DNA of 64,000 bases from an uncultured Porphyromonas sp. (GTDB lineage Bacteria > Bacteroidota > Bacteroidia > Bacteroidales > Porphyromonadaceae). The stretch covers positions 62,001 through 126,000 of the forward strand of contig NZ_CALHDW010000018.1 of the NCBI RefSeq assembly GCF_938023125.1, read 5' to 3'. A program made the translations under genes and the position numbers. Below the pieces are notes generated by a model that had not been told where the DNA came from, ran no database searches, and saw only the letters and a program-made list of their open reading frames with translations. Below, piece by piece: positions 52,997 through 60,883 of the stretch. Position 1 is the stretch's first letter. Each line of letters starts with the position of its first letter.

Positions 52997-53371
52997 TCAA
53001 GCCAGCTTTGCCATGAATTTCTCCCGATAGACGATGAAACGCTCGAGCGTGCCATGTCCTATTTCGCCTTGAGCATCCTCGGCTCTAATATCGAAGATGA
53101 GCTTACGCCCGTCCACCTCGGTAAGGGTAGCCATCACACGCACCGTCTGACCTATTGCCGTGGCACGAGTGTGGTGTACATCAAGATGAATCCCCACGGT
53201 AGAGGTCCCTTCTTCTAGATGAGGTGCCACGAGTTGCACTGAGGCCTTTTCCATAAGAGCGATCATGGCCGGTGTGCCAAAAACGGGCAAATCTCCCGAG
53301 CCTACATGGATGGCCGAGTGGTGATCTTGGAGGGTTACCTCCAGCTGACAAGTTTGGTGGATGGGTAGCAT
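52997..53371 (-). CDS. Hotdog-fold thioesterase, fluoroacetyl-CoA thioesterase-like
   Basis: 124 residues. Single hotdog domain with the pattern of the FlK-like branch: GTPAMIALMEKASVQL (candidate Thr and Glu of the active site), then VGIHLDVHHTRATAIGQTV (candidate His) and GHGTLERFIV at the end. Such enzymes hydrolyse short acyl-CoA or related thioesters; most members do not act on fluoroacetyl-CoA. Probably a housekeeping acyl-CoA clean-up enzyme. Divergence from neighbours in spacing suggests its own transcript, with a TACATTTG box at 53406-53413, 35 bases upstream. Confidence 0.88.
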   Translation of the reverse strand: MLPIHQTCQLEVTLQDHHSAIHVGSGDLPVFGTPAMIALMEKASVQLVAPHLEEGTSTVGIHLDVHHTRATAIGQTVRVMATLTEVDGRKLIFDIRAEDAQGEIGHGTLERFIVYREKFMAKLA

Positions 53372-53405
53372 ATCTTTCTATTTTCGGTTGTTTATATTCC
53401 GGATA

Positions 53406-53413
53406 CAAATGTA
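53406..53413 (-). promoter_or_regulatory. Candidate -7 box of the thioesterase gene
   Basis: TACATTTG on the minus strand, ~35 bases upstream of the start at 53371; -33 not seen. Confidence 0.45.
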
Positions 53414-53455
53414 CAAATATCCTGCAGGTGCCCTCCGCCCCTTCACAAGAAGGGA

Positions 53456-53518
53456 CAATAAAAAGGCCCCCTGCCCTAAGAGAAGTGGCCGATAGACCAA
53501 CACTCTCAAGACAGGGGA
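53456..53518 (-). terminator. Terminator of the rubredoxin gene
   Basis: On the minus strand CCCCTG at one end pairs with CAGGGG at the other, with an inner helix GAGAGTGTTGG / CCACTTCTC, and is followed by CCTTTTTATT. About 50 bases after the rubredoxin stop. Confidence 0.85.
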
Positions 53519-53566
53519 CTCTTATTTCTTATAAACATCCCCACTCACATGCGGGGGATAGGTGCC

Positions 53567-53731
53567 TTAACCGTTATAGGGGGCAAAGTCAGACTTTTCA
53601 GCACCACAGAGGGGGCAAGACCAATCGTCTGGGATTTCTTCAAAGGGTGTGCCGGGAGCGATGCCGCTATCAGGATCTCCTACTTCGGGATCGTAGATGT
53701 ACCCGCAAAGTTCACAGATGTACTTCTTCAT
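53567..53731 (-). CDS. Rubredoxin
   Basis: 54 residues, too short for many ORF cut-offs. The translation begins MKKYICELCGYIYDPEVG and has the two CxxCG iron-binding pairs (CELCG at 6-10 and CPLCG at ~39-43) plus the conserved aromatic and acidic residues (PDDWSCPLCGAEKSDF). It is a small Fe(Cys)4 electron carrier, used in anaerobes mainly to pass electrons to peroxide- or superoxide-reducing enzymes; the partner is not in the window. It has its own -7-like box (53781-53788) and a strong terminator, so it seems monocistronic. Confidence 0.97.
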   Translation of the reverse strand: MKKYICELCGYIYDPEVGDPDSGIAPGTPFEEIPDDWSCPLCGAEKSDFAPYNG

Positions 53732-53780
53732 AATTCTTTTCTCTTTCTATTATTTTCTTTCAGTTGTTATCTTCTGGGAG

Positions 53781-53788
53781 CAAAGATA
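53781..53788 (-). promoter_or_regulatory. Candidate -7 box of the rubredoxin gene
   Basis: TATCTTTG on the minus strand, giving a predicted ~45-base leader. No -33 match. Confidence 0.55.
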
Positions 53789-53844
53789 ATTGTTGTGAGA
53801 GCATAGGGTATTAAGACTCTATCTATACCCCTATAAATCGCATC

Positions 53845-54864
53845 TTAATTAGACGTTTGGGGCGCCTTGGGATCCTCTCCGTATTGGTTGGCATGCGGCT
53901 CTCCCTCTTGGGCTGCATAGACGATAAAAATAATCGAGCCCACCAAGGGAATAAGCGTAAGCAGGATGAACCAACCCGACTTGCCAATGTCGTGCAAACG
54001 ACGCACAGAGACAGCCAGCGAGGGAATCAAGAAGAATAGGGACACCAACGTAACAAGCCCATAAGAGACAAGGAAGCCGGGATTACTAAAGATCGCCCCA
54101 TACACGCCCATTACACCGCCACTTACAAAGGCATCGGCCAGACTATCCTCAAAAACATCGGACAGGAAGATTGGGAAGACAAAGAGGTTCGAAACGAACT
54201 GAACCAGATAGCTAAATATAAGCGAATAGAGCACAAATCCCCAGAACTCTCGTCGTCTGGCTCGCCCGGAGAATTGCGCAAAACGCTTGGTGAGACAGCC
54301 TACGAAACAGCTCCAAAGCGATGGATCGGGAGCGGATACTCGCCCTTGAAATCCGGCTCCTGCCCCCATAGGATTGGAGTAGCTGGGCCCTTGGGAAAAG
54401 TTCGCACCCCCACGATAGGACGGCGGAGTGGCCACAGAGGGACGAACCGGAGGGGGCGTTGCACTCCCCTCTTCGCACTGTGAGGCAAGTAGGGCCTCTA
54501 TCTCGGGCACCTGATCCAAGGCAATCCACTCGGCAAGCCCTTGGTACCAAACCCATTTTGTTTGCTTTAGCGGAGAAGGATCTCGACGCAACTCTTCGAG
54601 CGTGAATATCCCGATAGGCTCACGCAGGTTTGCCAAATGGTACTTGCGAACAGACTCTGCCGAATCCATCCCCGGGATGGCCGGTGGAAGATCCGCAGCC
54701 CCTTGCGGCGACACAAAATCTCCCACTTCGGAGAGCGGTTGCCAGCGAGTCCACCCCTCACTCCATAGCAATGTATGATCGGGCAGGGCCATTTGCACAA
54801 TTTCCTGACGCGTAAAAGGGCCCTCTTGCTGGTTGTTGCGTAAGATGTAATAGGTGCGTTCCAT
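53845..54864 (-). CDS. Membrane protein with two N-terminal GYF_2-type domains and a DUF805 domain
   Basis: 339 residues. Two GYF_2/DUF4339-like units come first: YYILRNNQQEGPFTRQEIVQ with LLWSEGWTRWQPLSEV (1-50), and KYHLANLREPIGIFTLEELR with WVWYQGLAEWIALDQVPEIE (about 75-130). A Pro/Ser/Gly-rich linker follows, then a DUF805 membrane domain (about 180-330): FSGRARRREFWGFVLYSLIF, several helices, and VSVRRLHDIGKSGWFILLTL. GYF_2 domains are thought to bind peptides; DUF805 proteins are small inner-membrane proteins of unknown function. The fusion with a tandem repeat of the first domain is notable. Confidence 0.88.
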   Translation of the reverse strand: MERTYYILRNNQQEGPFTRQEIVQMALPDHTLLWSEGWTRWQPLSEVGDFVSPQGAADLPPAIPGMDSAESVRKYHLANLREPIGIFTLEELRRDPSPLKQTKWVWYQGLAEWIALDQVPEIEALLASQCEEGSATPPPVRPSVATPPSYRGGANFSQGPSYSNPMGAGAGFQGRVSAPDPSLWSCFVGCLTKRFAQFSGRARRREFWGFVLYSLIFSYLVQFVSNLFVFPIFLSDVFEDSLADAFVSGGVMGVYGAIFSNPGFLVSYGLVTLVSLFFLIPSLAVSVRRLHDIGKSGWFILLTLIPLVGSIIFIVYAAQEGEPHANQYGEDPKAPQTSN

Positions 54865-54953
54865 ACTTAATAATGCGAGTTAAGAGGATATTTCGGTGAG
54901 GGGGAGAGAACGGAAGCTCAATACAAAAGAGCTCGGGAGCAGGAAAGAAACTC

Positions 54954-55589
54954 CTATTTCTTTGCCTCTTCTTTTTTGGGAGTTGCCTCGGGAGTCTCCT
55001 TTTTGTAGGCCTTATTAAGCTCCTCAATTACACGTGCGGTAATATCAAGCCCATCGGCTGCATAGAGGATATTATCGGCCTTTACGTTAGAAAGGATCAA
55101 GTCGAAACCCCAATCCTTATTCATCTTGGCGATTTCCTCTTTGATGGTCTTATAGAGTTTTTCTTCGGCGGCTTCCTGCTCCTTCATGAGTTGCTCGGAC
55201 AGATTGGCATTGAGGGTCTCCAACTCTTGTTGCATCTTCATAAGGCGAGCTTGCTCGGCTTCGGCAGCTTCGCGGGTGGCAAATTGATTGCTCTGCAACT
55301 TCTGCTGGAAGTTAGCTCCGGCACGCTGTAGATTATTCATCTTAGCCGTAAGCGAAGCACGACTATCGTTGCTCTTCTTCTCAAGAGTGGCCTTCATCTC
55401 GGTGTATTGCTCGTAGTTGTTGAGCACCGAGTCTAGCTCTACATAGGCAATTTTAAGGGCGTTTGAGGCTGGAGAAGCCAATGAGTCCGACACGTTGGCA
55501 TTTCCATTTTTACTTTGACACGCAGTACCCAAGGCGAGTATTGCAAGAGCTACAAAAGAGGCCACTAGGGCTTGTTTGAATGATTGCAT
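54954..55589 (-). CDS. OmpH/Skp-family periplasmic chaperone-like lipoprotein
   Basis: 211 residues. Lipobox LALGTAC, then a Ser/Ala/Asn-rich linker, the opening strand of the OmpH fold (LKIAYVELDSVLNNYEQY), a long Glu/Gln/Lys/Ala coiled coil (about 65-150; QLMKEQEAAEEKLYKTIKEE) and the closing part (DLILSNVKADNILYAADGLD, ITARVIEELNKAYKKE). Skp holds unfolded outer-membrane proteins in the periplasm; lipid anchoring is a variation seen in Bacteroidota. The C-terminal tail is Lys/Glu-rich. It adjoins a small membrane protein gene 32 bases upstream on the same strand. Confidence 0.92.
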   Translation of the reverse strand: MQSFKQALVASFVALAILALGTACQSKNGNANVSDSLASPASNALKIAYVELDSVLNNYEQYTEMKATLEKKSNDSRASLTAKMNNLQRAGANFQQKLQSNQFATREAAEAEQARLMKMQQELETLNANLSEQLMKEQEAAEEKLYKTIKEEIAKMNKDWGFDLILSNVKADNILYAADGLDITARVIEELNKAYKKETPEATPKKEEAKK

Positions 55590-55621
55590 GAGGATTGTCT
55601 AATCTATCTGTTTCCTATTTG

Positions 55622-55834
55622 TTATTCGGCATCGATGCGGTCGAAAAGATTTTTCCGGCGTGCCTCGCTCTCCATTTGGCTATTGACACAATGGATTCCC
55701 TTCTCCCTGAGCGCCTTATTTGCTTCTATGTGCGTACTAGGGAACTTGCCCCCACGAATAAAAAAGACACGAACCCCCAAAAGAAGCACTGCCAAGAGCA
55801 CGATTATGAGGGCAATTATCAGTATTATCGGCAT
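55622..55834 (-). CDS. Small conserved membrane protein
   Basis: 70 residues. One N-terminal helix (IILIIALIIVLLAVLLLGVR) and a basic/polar tail (GGKFPSTHIEANKALREKGI, then HCVNSQMESEARRKN). I recall similar short proteins, with a GG-x-F-P-x-T-H segment and a Cys-x-x-x-Q, in many Bacteroidales; no function is known. It has a TATCTTTG box 20 bases upstream, divergent from and almost touching the pepD promoter, and is followed by the OmpH-like gene after 32 bases, so the two may form an operon. Confidence 0.75.
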   Translation of the reverse strand: MPIILIIALIIVLLAVLLLGVRVFFIRGGKFPSTHIEANKALREKGIHCVNSQMESEARRKNLFDRIDAE

Positions 55835-55841
55835 TTTGTTC

Positions 55842-55862
55842 TATATTTGTAGCACAAAGATA
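55842..55862. promoter_or_regulatory. Back-to-back divergent -7 boxes (pepD on +, small membrane protein/ompH on -)
   Basis: TATATTTG (55842-55849, +) and TATCTTTG (55855-55862, -) lie only 5 bases apart. The minus-strand box has TTTC at about the -33 position. Two polymerases could not occupy both at once. Confidence 0.6.
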
Positions 55863-55889
55863 AGTATAAATAGAACATAGAGAAACGCT

Positions 55890-57347
55890 ATGAACATCAC
55901 TGAACTCAAGCCCTCTGCAATATGGGGCTACTTCCACCAAATTACCCAAGTGCCTCGTCCCAGCAAAAAAGAAGAAAAGATCCTTGCTTTTCTCAAGAAG
56001 TTTGCCGAAGAGCACAAACTAGAATACGATCAAGACGCTGCCGGTAATATCGTAATTCGCAAGCCTGCCTCCAAAGGATATGAAAACCGCAAGACGGTAA
56101 TTCTTCAGAGCCACGTGGATATGGTTTGTGAGAAAAACAACGACACCGTACACGACTTCGACAACGACCCCATCCGCACCATCATCGACGGAGACTGGGT
56201 GCGCGCCGATGGTACAACACTGGGCGCCGACAACGGAATAGGCGTTGCTGCAGAAATGGCGATACTAACAGACGATACGCTAGAGCATGGCCCTATTGAA
56301 TGTCTTTTCACCGTTGACGAAGAAACCGGCCTAACCGGTGCTATGAACCTAGCCCCCGGCTTTGTAAAAGGTACCATTCTTCTGAACCTCGACAGCGAAG
56401 ACGAAGGCGAAATGTTTATCGGCTGCGCCGGAGGTATGGGTACAATGGCTTACTACAAATACACCCAAGAAAAGGCTCCCCAAGAGTACTACTATGCTAC
56501 CGTCAAGGTGAGTGGGCTCAAGGGGGGACACTCAGGAGGTGACATCCATGTAGGGCTTGGCGCTGCCACCAAGATCATCACACGCGCACTCTACGCTGTA
56601 CGCGAAAAGATGCCCATGGTGCTTGCACATATCGACGGCGGCAACCTACACAACGCCATCGCTCGCGAGGCAACTGCCGTAATCGGGGTGCCCATGAATC
56701 AAAAAGAAGCCCTCAGCGTGATTATCAATGAGCTTGACGGCGATGTTCGTCAAGAGCTAAAAGCCGTAGATCCTAACGTTAAGATCACGGTAAATACAGC
56801 GGATGCTCCCGCCCACGTTGTGGATGCCGATACAACACGTCGCCTTATCTTGGGGCTCTACAGCTGCCCCCACGGCGTGATGGGCATGAGCCACAGCATC
56901 GAAGGTCTTGTAGAAACCTCTACCAACCTCGCCTCTATCAAGATGAAAGAAGAGGGCGTGATCCGCGTAGAAACGAGCCAACGCTCCTCTAGCGAATCCC
57001 TCAAGACGGATGTTGGTAATATGGTAAAGGCTGTATTCGAATTGAGCGGAGCCGAAGTGGAAGTACGCGACGGCTATCCCGGTTGGAGCCCCAATACGGA
57101 TTCGCCCATCCTCAAGGTTACGGTGGATGCCTACAAGAGGCTCTTTGGCAAAGAACCTGCCGTTAAGGCGATCCATGCAGGGCTAGAGTGCGGACTCTTC
57201 CTTAGCAAATATCCCTACCTAGATATGGTTTCGTTTGGTCCTACGCTACGCGACGTTCACTCTCCCGTAGAAAAGATGGAGATCGCCACCGTAGACCTAT
57301 TCTGGCGTCACCTTGTAGAGGTACTGAAGAACATCCCCGAAGCATAA
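55890..57347 (+). CDS. pepD: Aminoacyl-histidine (Xaa-His) dipeptidase, M20 family
   Basis: 485 residues, normal for PepD. Opening WGYFHQITQVPRPSKKEEKI; metal-site motifs VILQSHVDMVCEKN (His-x-Asp), TTLGADNGIGVA (Asp), TVDEETGLTGA (catalytic Glu and metal Glu), NLDSEDEGEMFIGCAGG, and the late His in IHAGLECGLF. It hydrolyses dipeptides, typically with C-terminal His, using two Zn ions, in the cytosol. This fits a peptide-fermenting organism that also carries a POT peptide importer at the end of the window. The start ATG is supported by a -7 box 40 bases upstream and it has its own terminator. Confidence 0.97.
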   Translation: MNITELKPSAIWGYFHQITQVPRPSKKEEKILAFLKKFAEEHKLEYDQDAAGNIVIRKPASKGYENRKTVILQSHVDMVCEKNNDTVHDFDNDPIRTIIDGDWVRADGTTLGADNGIGVAAEMAILTDDTLEHGPIECLFTVDEETGLTGAMNLAPGFVKGTILLNLDSEDEGEMFIGCAGGMGTMAYYKYTQEKAPQEYYYATVKVSGLKGGHSGGDIHVGLGAATKIITRALYAVREKMPMVLAHIDGGNLHNAIAREATAVIGVPMNQKEALSVIINELDGDVRQELKAVDPNVKITVNTADAPAHVVDADTTRRLILGLYSCPHGVMGMSHSIEGLVETSTNLASIKMKEEGVIRVETSQRSSSESLKTDVGNMVKAVFELSGAEVEVRDGYPGWSPNTDSPILKVTVDAYKRLFGKEPAVKAIHAGLECGLFLSKYPYLDMVSFGPTLRDVHSPVEKMEIATVDLFWRHLVEVLKNIPEA

Positions 57348-57383
57348 GCATCCGGGAAAGACTTCTCACCTGAATCCAATTGT

Positions 57384-57422
57384 TGGCCCCATAGCAATGT
57401 TCTGTTGCTGTGGGGTCATTTC
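57384..57422 (+). terminator. Terminator of pepD
   Basis: CCCCATAGCAA pairs with TTGCTGTGGGG (one mismatch), followed by TCATTTCG. 37 bases after the stop. Confidence 0.75.
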
Positions 57423-57429
57423 GTTTACA

Positions 57430-58317
57430 TCAGCAACAAGGGGAGGCAAAAGAGAGAGCCACCCATTCGCCACTCTCTTTTCGTCCTCTAGGAGCAAAAC
57501 CGCTCTGCTCTAGGGCGGTGGTGATGATCTGCTCGTCTTCTCCGGCATAGAACCCACTCACCAACAAAAGGCCTCCGGGGGACAAAAGTGTTTTATATCG
57601 AGGCAGGTCGTGCAGTATGATATTGCGGTGAATGTTGGCTACAAGGCAGTCAAATGAGCGTTCGCCCAAGACCAATTCTTCTAGTATTCCTTCGTAAAAA
57701 GAACAGGGGATGGTGAGTCCATTCAGCTCCGCATTATGCCGGGCATTCTCTACGGCTGTGGCGTCAATATCCACAAAAGCGACACAATCAGCCCCCAAGA
57801 GGGCTGTAGCAATCCCCAAGACCCCGGTACCGCACCCTACATCCAGCACACGTGCATGAACAAGATACGAGCGCTTCTCAAGAAGAAGGGAGAGCATCAT
57901 CTGCGTTGTATGATGCGCCCCACTACCAAAGGCACAACGCGGCTCTAGCAGCAACTCACGGACGGCAGTCGAGGGGGTGTGATAGGGCGCCCGCACATAC
58001 AACTCTTGACCCAGAGCCAGCGGGGTAAAGCTCTCCGTTTCCCAACGGCTATTCCAATTCTCACTGGCACAATCCAAAGAAGTATAGGTAAAAGACAAGG
58101 GGAGAAACTCCAAAGACCACACACCTTCGCTAGGGAGAGCGGCGAAAAAGCGTTCACTCACATAGCCTATGAGACGTCCCTCCTCGGGGTACTCTTCAAA
58201 GGTTTCGAAGCCAATATCTGCCAGACTTTGGCTCAGAATTGGAAGATAAATCGAGGCGTCCCACTCGGCAGCATGGGCCTCGTGGCTCAAGGTAAAAGTG
58301 TATTGTTTGTATCTCAT
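57430..58317 (-). CDS. prmA: Ribosomal protein L11 methyltransferase
   Basis: 295 residues from MRYKQYTFTL; ten additional upstream codons in frame would overlap the promoter and are not used. The N-terminal substrate-recognition domain (about 1-110) is followed by the SAM-binding domain with ALEPRCAFGSGAHHTT-like segment (LLEPRCAFGSGAHHTTQMML), VLDVGCGTGVLGIATALLGA, FVDIDATAVENARHNAELNG and FDCLVANIHRNI. PrmA trimethylates L11 of the large ribosomal subunit. A TACTTTTG box ends 9 bases before this start, so the leader is very short. Confidence 0.95.
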   Translation of the reverse strand: MRYKQYTFTLSHEAHAAEWDASIYLPILSQSLADIGFETFEEYPEEGRLIGYVSERFFAALPSEGVWSLEFLPLSFTYTSLDCASENWNSRWETESFTPLALGQELYVRAPYHTPSTAVRELLLEPRCAFGSGAHHTTQMMLSLLLEKRSYLVHARVLDVGCGTGVLGIATALLGADCVAFVDIDATAVENARHNAELNGLTIPCSFYEGILEELVLGERSFDCLVANIHRNIILHDLPRYKTLLSPGGLLLVSGFYAGEDEQIITTALEQSGFAPRGRKESGEWVALSFASPCC

Positions 58318-58326
58318 CCTGGGACA

Positions 58327-58334
58327 CAAAAGTA
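58327..58334 (-). promoter_or_regulatory. Candidate -7 box of prmA
   Basis: TACTTTTG on the minus strand, predicted transcript start ~4 bases before the ATG at 58317. The -33 position holds TTT rather than TTTG. Confidence 0.5.
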
Positions 58335-58344
58335 CAGAAAGAGA

Positions 58345-58393
58345 CAAAAAGGGAAACCGATAGGAGCAAAAGAAGCGCTCTTCTCGGTTTCCC
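58345..58393 (-). terminator. Terminator of the BIG2 lipoprotein gene
   Basis: GGGAAACCGA and TCGGTTTCCC form a perfect 10-base stem (58351-58360 with 58384-58393); on the minus strand the second arm is followed by TTTTTG. It lies immediately upstream of the prmA promoter. Confidence 0.85.
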
Positions 58394-58451
58394 GTCTACT
58401 AAAACCACCCTCTCCGGAAAGGCTTTCTCCCCCCCCTAGAGTGGTAAATCC

Positions 58452-59441
58452 TTACTTCAGGCCTTCAAAAGGAGTCTTAAAACTAACCTCTTCCACTTGA
58501 GTGTAGAGATCAGGGCAATTAAAAACAACAAAATATGGGTCCTTGCTCACTTCATCTTTTTTCGCCGTTTTAACGACTTGAATACTCCTCTTTGTACCAG
58601 ACCTTGCACCCCCACAATGAATCCAGAAAGTAAGAACATTTGCCTGGTAAATCTTCGAATATTCGTAAGGTCTATTCTCACGAACATCTATTGTTACCGT
58701 GTAGGGTTCATTAGGTTTATAGCCATTGTCTGGAGTAGCTCCCTCTAAGAATGCAGCCATCTGATAGGGACGAGCATAGTTTACATCCTTGCCAAAAGTC
58801 TCTTTAAGTTGCCCTAGGCAGGCATTCGTGTTGGTAGACGTATTGCACCACTTAAGACATTCAGTACCAACATTGCGATCGCGGCGGTACATTTCCATAG
58901 CCATAACTTCCAAAGCTACAGCGCCCTGAGGCTCCTTCCCGATTTTCTCACGCACCTCCTTGAACTCGGCAACAGAGGCAGGGAAACGATTGAAGCTTAC
59001 TGAGCCACTTTGCCCAGGAGTGTGCGTTTCATGATCTATTTCTCCGGTCATTGTAACATCAATAGGCTCAAGCTTCTTCACTCCTTTTACTTGTACCTTA
59101 CACACGGCACGAGCAGATCCGGCAGAAGCTGTGATCTTTGCCTTCCCCTCTGATATCCCCGCTATGGTACCATCGGGGGTAACAGAAACAACACTCTCGT
59201 TGTCCGAAGACCAAGTAACAAATTTAATTTTGGCCTCGGCATTGAGTACAGCCGTGAGTTGTTTAGTTTCATTGACCATGAGGGTCATCTCAGTGGCACT
59301 GAGGGTAATTCCTGTCGCCCCATTAGGATCCGGATCGTTACCACCTCCATTCTTAGGATCACATCCAGAGCAAGCCACACCCATCAAAGCGAGCGAAGCT
59401 ACGGTAACCAGTAGGGACATCCATGTTTTCATTTTGTTCAT
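58452..59441 (-). CDS. Lipoprotein with a bacterial Ig-like (BIG2) domain
   Basis: 329 residues; a second ATG three codons in (MKTW) could also be the start. Lipobox LMGVAC (or the following SGC) and an Asn/Asp/Gly-rich linker. Residues ~43-118 form a BIG2 domain (ITLSATEMTLMVNETKQLTA, VTWSSDNESVVSVTPDGTIA, ISEGKAKITASAGSARAVCK). The C-terminal ~200 residues are not recognised (AALEVMAMEMYRRDRNVG, NTNACLGQLKETFGKDV, PYTVTIDVRENRPYEYSKIY, VLTFWIHCGGARSG). Surface exposure is likely. A full promoter lies ~210 bases upstream, so the mRNA has a long leader. Possible adhesin or binding role, not proven by the sequence. Confidence 0.85.
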   Translation of the reverse strand: MNKMKTWMSLLVTVASLALMGVACSGCDPKNGGGNDPDPNGATGITLSATEMTLMVNETKQLTAVLNAEAKIKFVTWSSDNESVVSVTPDGTIAGISEGKAKITASAGSARAVCKVQVKGVKKLEPIDVTMTGEIDHETHTPGQSGSVSFNRFPASVAEFKEVREKIGKEPQGAVALEVMAMEMYRRDRNVGTECLKWCNTSTNTNACLGQLKETFGKDVNYARPYQMAAFLEGATPDNGYKPNEPYTVTIDVRENRPYEYSKIYQANVLTFWIHCGGARSGTKRSIQVVKTAKKDEVSKDPYFVVFNCPDLYTQVEEVSFKTPFEGLK

Positions 59442-59651
59442 AGTACTTGTAGTTTTAAGTGATTAATCTATTTCTATTTTATCTTTCCGCCTCTATTCCT
59501 CCGATACCTCGAGGGGGAGAATGCTCGGAGAAAAGAGGATGAAAATATCAATTCTTAGAGCACAAAACTCTTCTTCCTATTATTTAATTTGTGTACGAGG
59601 GCTGCGTTGTATTTTTCACCGTTGTGTCCATGGTCGGTCCTCTTTACGAGA

Positions 59652-59682
59652 CAAAGATAGTATTTATTTTTATATGGACAAA
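59652..59682 (-). promoter_or_regulatory. Promoter of the BIG2 lipoprotein gene
   Basis: TTTG (59679-59682), exactly 19 bases, TATCTTTG (59652-59659) on the minus strand. The predicted start near 59646 implies a ~205-base untranslated leader (59442-59646) with no gene and no riboswitch I can recognise. Confidence 0.82.
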
Positions 59683-59707
59683 TACTTCTCCAATGCAGAT
59701 TCCAGCA

Positions 59708-60260
59708 TCAAGTGCAACGGTATGACAAAAGTAATGCTAGTACTTCATTCGGGGATTTAAAGTCCAAACTTTTCCCCGGTCTGTTGTTTAGGAGTCTCCT
59801 GATATTTCGTATTTGCTTGTCATCGATGTCTTTGAACGAAGTTCCTTTGGGTATGTATTGTCGAATGAGTTTGTTGAGCAATTCAACATGGGGCTTGTCT
59901 GTAGAACAGTAGGGTTTGGCAAAAAAGACGGGAACACGGAGTGCCCTCTCAATGGATCTAAAAGCCATAATTTCCGATCCGTTGTCCGTCGTTATGGAAT
60001 ACAACAATCCCATCCTCTTGAAGTAAGCCAAACTCCGATTGACGACCCGAGCCAACGACTTGGCATTCTTGCCATTAGGCAACTTTTCAATTCAGTGGAT
60101 AAATGAGCCGTTCTCACCACCTCCAGACAAGCCCGAAATAGCATAGGGGGGGATACCCCCGTTTTTACCGCAAATGTCAAGGGGCGATTGACTCGCTTGA
60201 CAGCTATCTTACACCCATCGCCCGCCAAAAACGTTTAGGACACTATTGGCTGTACACCCT
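59708..60260 (-). pseudogene. Remnant of an IS30-family transposase (right copy)
   Basis: The best-preserved part (59708-60082) encodes LPNGKNAKSLARVVNRSLAY, SITTDNGSE (second catalytic Asp), VELLNKLIRQYIPKG (catalytic Glu) and NNRPGKSLDFKSPNEVL: the C-terminal half of an IS30-type DDE transposase. Immediately upstream an in-frame stop interrupts the frame (IH-stop-IEKLPNGKN), and the sequence up to ~60260 continues the homology only in shifted frames (for example DICGKNGG). The first catalytic Asp region and the N-terminal DNA-binding part are broken or gone. It is in the opposite orientation to the copy at 3.9 kb and less decayed. Confidence 0.82.
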
Positions 60261-60287
60261 TTTTCTATAGGATAAAAAGGAGCGTCC

Positions 60288-60875
60288 TTAGCGAATCAAA
60301 ACCACAACGCCTCTGGCTCCATGCGCCCCCATTACAAGGGCTTGCTCTATATCGGCTGTCTTACTAGGACCACTAATAAAGCCTGAATAGGGAGTACGAG
60401 GTGCCATCTCCTCTACCTTTTTATAAGCCTCGTGCATATTATTGACAAGGGCTGTGCGCTCTACGATAAAGACCAAATTCTCCGAGATAAAGAACTGAGC
60501 ACGCCACTCCTCTGTCTGCTCTACCCAAAGACACGCGTTCTCACAAACGCCCAAGGGAGAGGCTAGAATGGTGACATCGGTACCGTTCATAGCCTCGGCA
60601 GTAGCCACCTCTTTGGGGTGCGTTACAGGCAGCCCTGGCAGCTCTAAATTACTTATGAAGCGTGTTGCCTCAGGGTAAAGTGCTTGTATGGTAGCCGCTA
60701 TATCAGCATCGGGAGCCAACACTTCTGCCCGTCCGCCAACAGCCGCTACCATCTGGATAAATTGCTCTACCTTATCGGGGTATGCAACGGCTACAAAATG
60801 CTCTATATCGGGGTAGGGTACCGCCTGTGGGCTATTGCGGCGTATATTATCTAGTATCTTGCTTTTACTGTCCAT
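60288..60875 (-). CDS. lutC: Lactate utilisation protein LutC (DUF162/YkgG)
   Basis: 195 residues. The LUD domain appears as ATEAMNGTDVTILASPLGVC, ENACLWVEQTEEW, LVFIVERTALVNNMHEAYKK and TPYSGFISGPSKTADIEQAL, with the ending MGAHGARGVVVLIR. LutC works with LutA and LutB as an iron-sulfur L-lactate dehydrogenase complex that feeds electrons from lactate into the respiratory chain. It is the last gene of lutABC, 8 bases after lutB. A short AAGGA-CGC-TCCTT hairpin with T5 overlaps its stop and may terminate the operon. Confidence 0.95.
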   Translation of the reverse strand: MDSKSKILDNIRRNSPQAVPYPDIEHFVAVAYPDKVEQFIQMVAAVGGRAEVLAPDADIAATIQALYPEATRFISNLELPGLPVTHPKEVATAEAMNGTDVTILASPLGVCENACLWVEQTEEWRAQFFISENLVFIVERTALVNNMHEAYKKVEEMAPRTPYSGFISGPSKTADIEQALVMGAHGARGVVVLIR

Positions 60876-60883
60876 AGGGTATG

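Noticed and set aside
3880..60260. A functional composite transposon bounded by the two IS30 copies
   Set aside because: Both transposases are truncated and frameshifted, no intact terminal repeats were seen, and the 55 kb between them is core-genome content (ruvA, sov, polA, nifJ, prmA).
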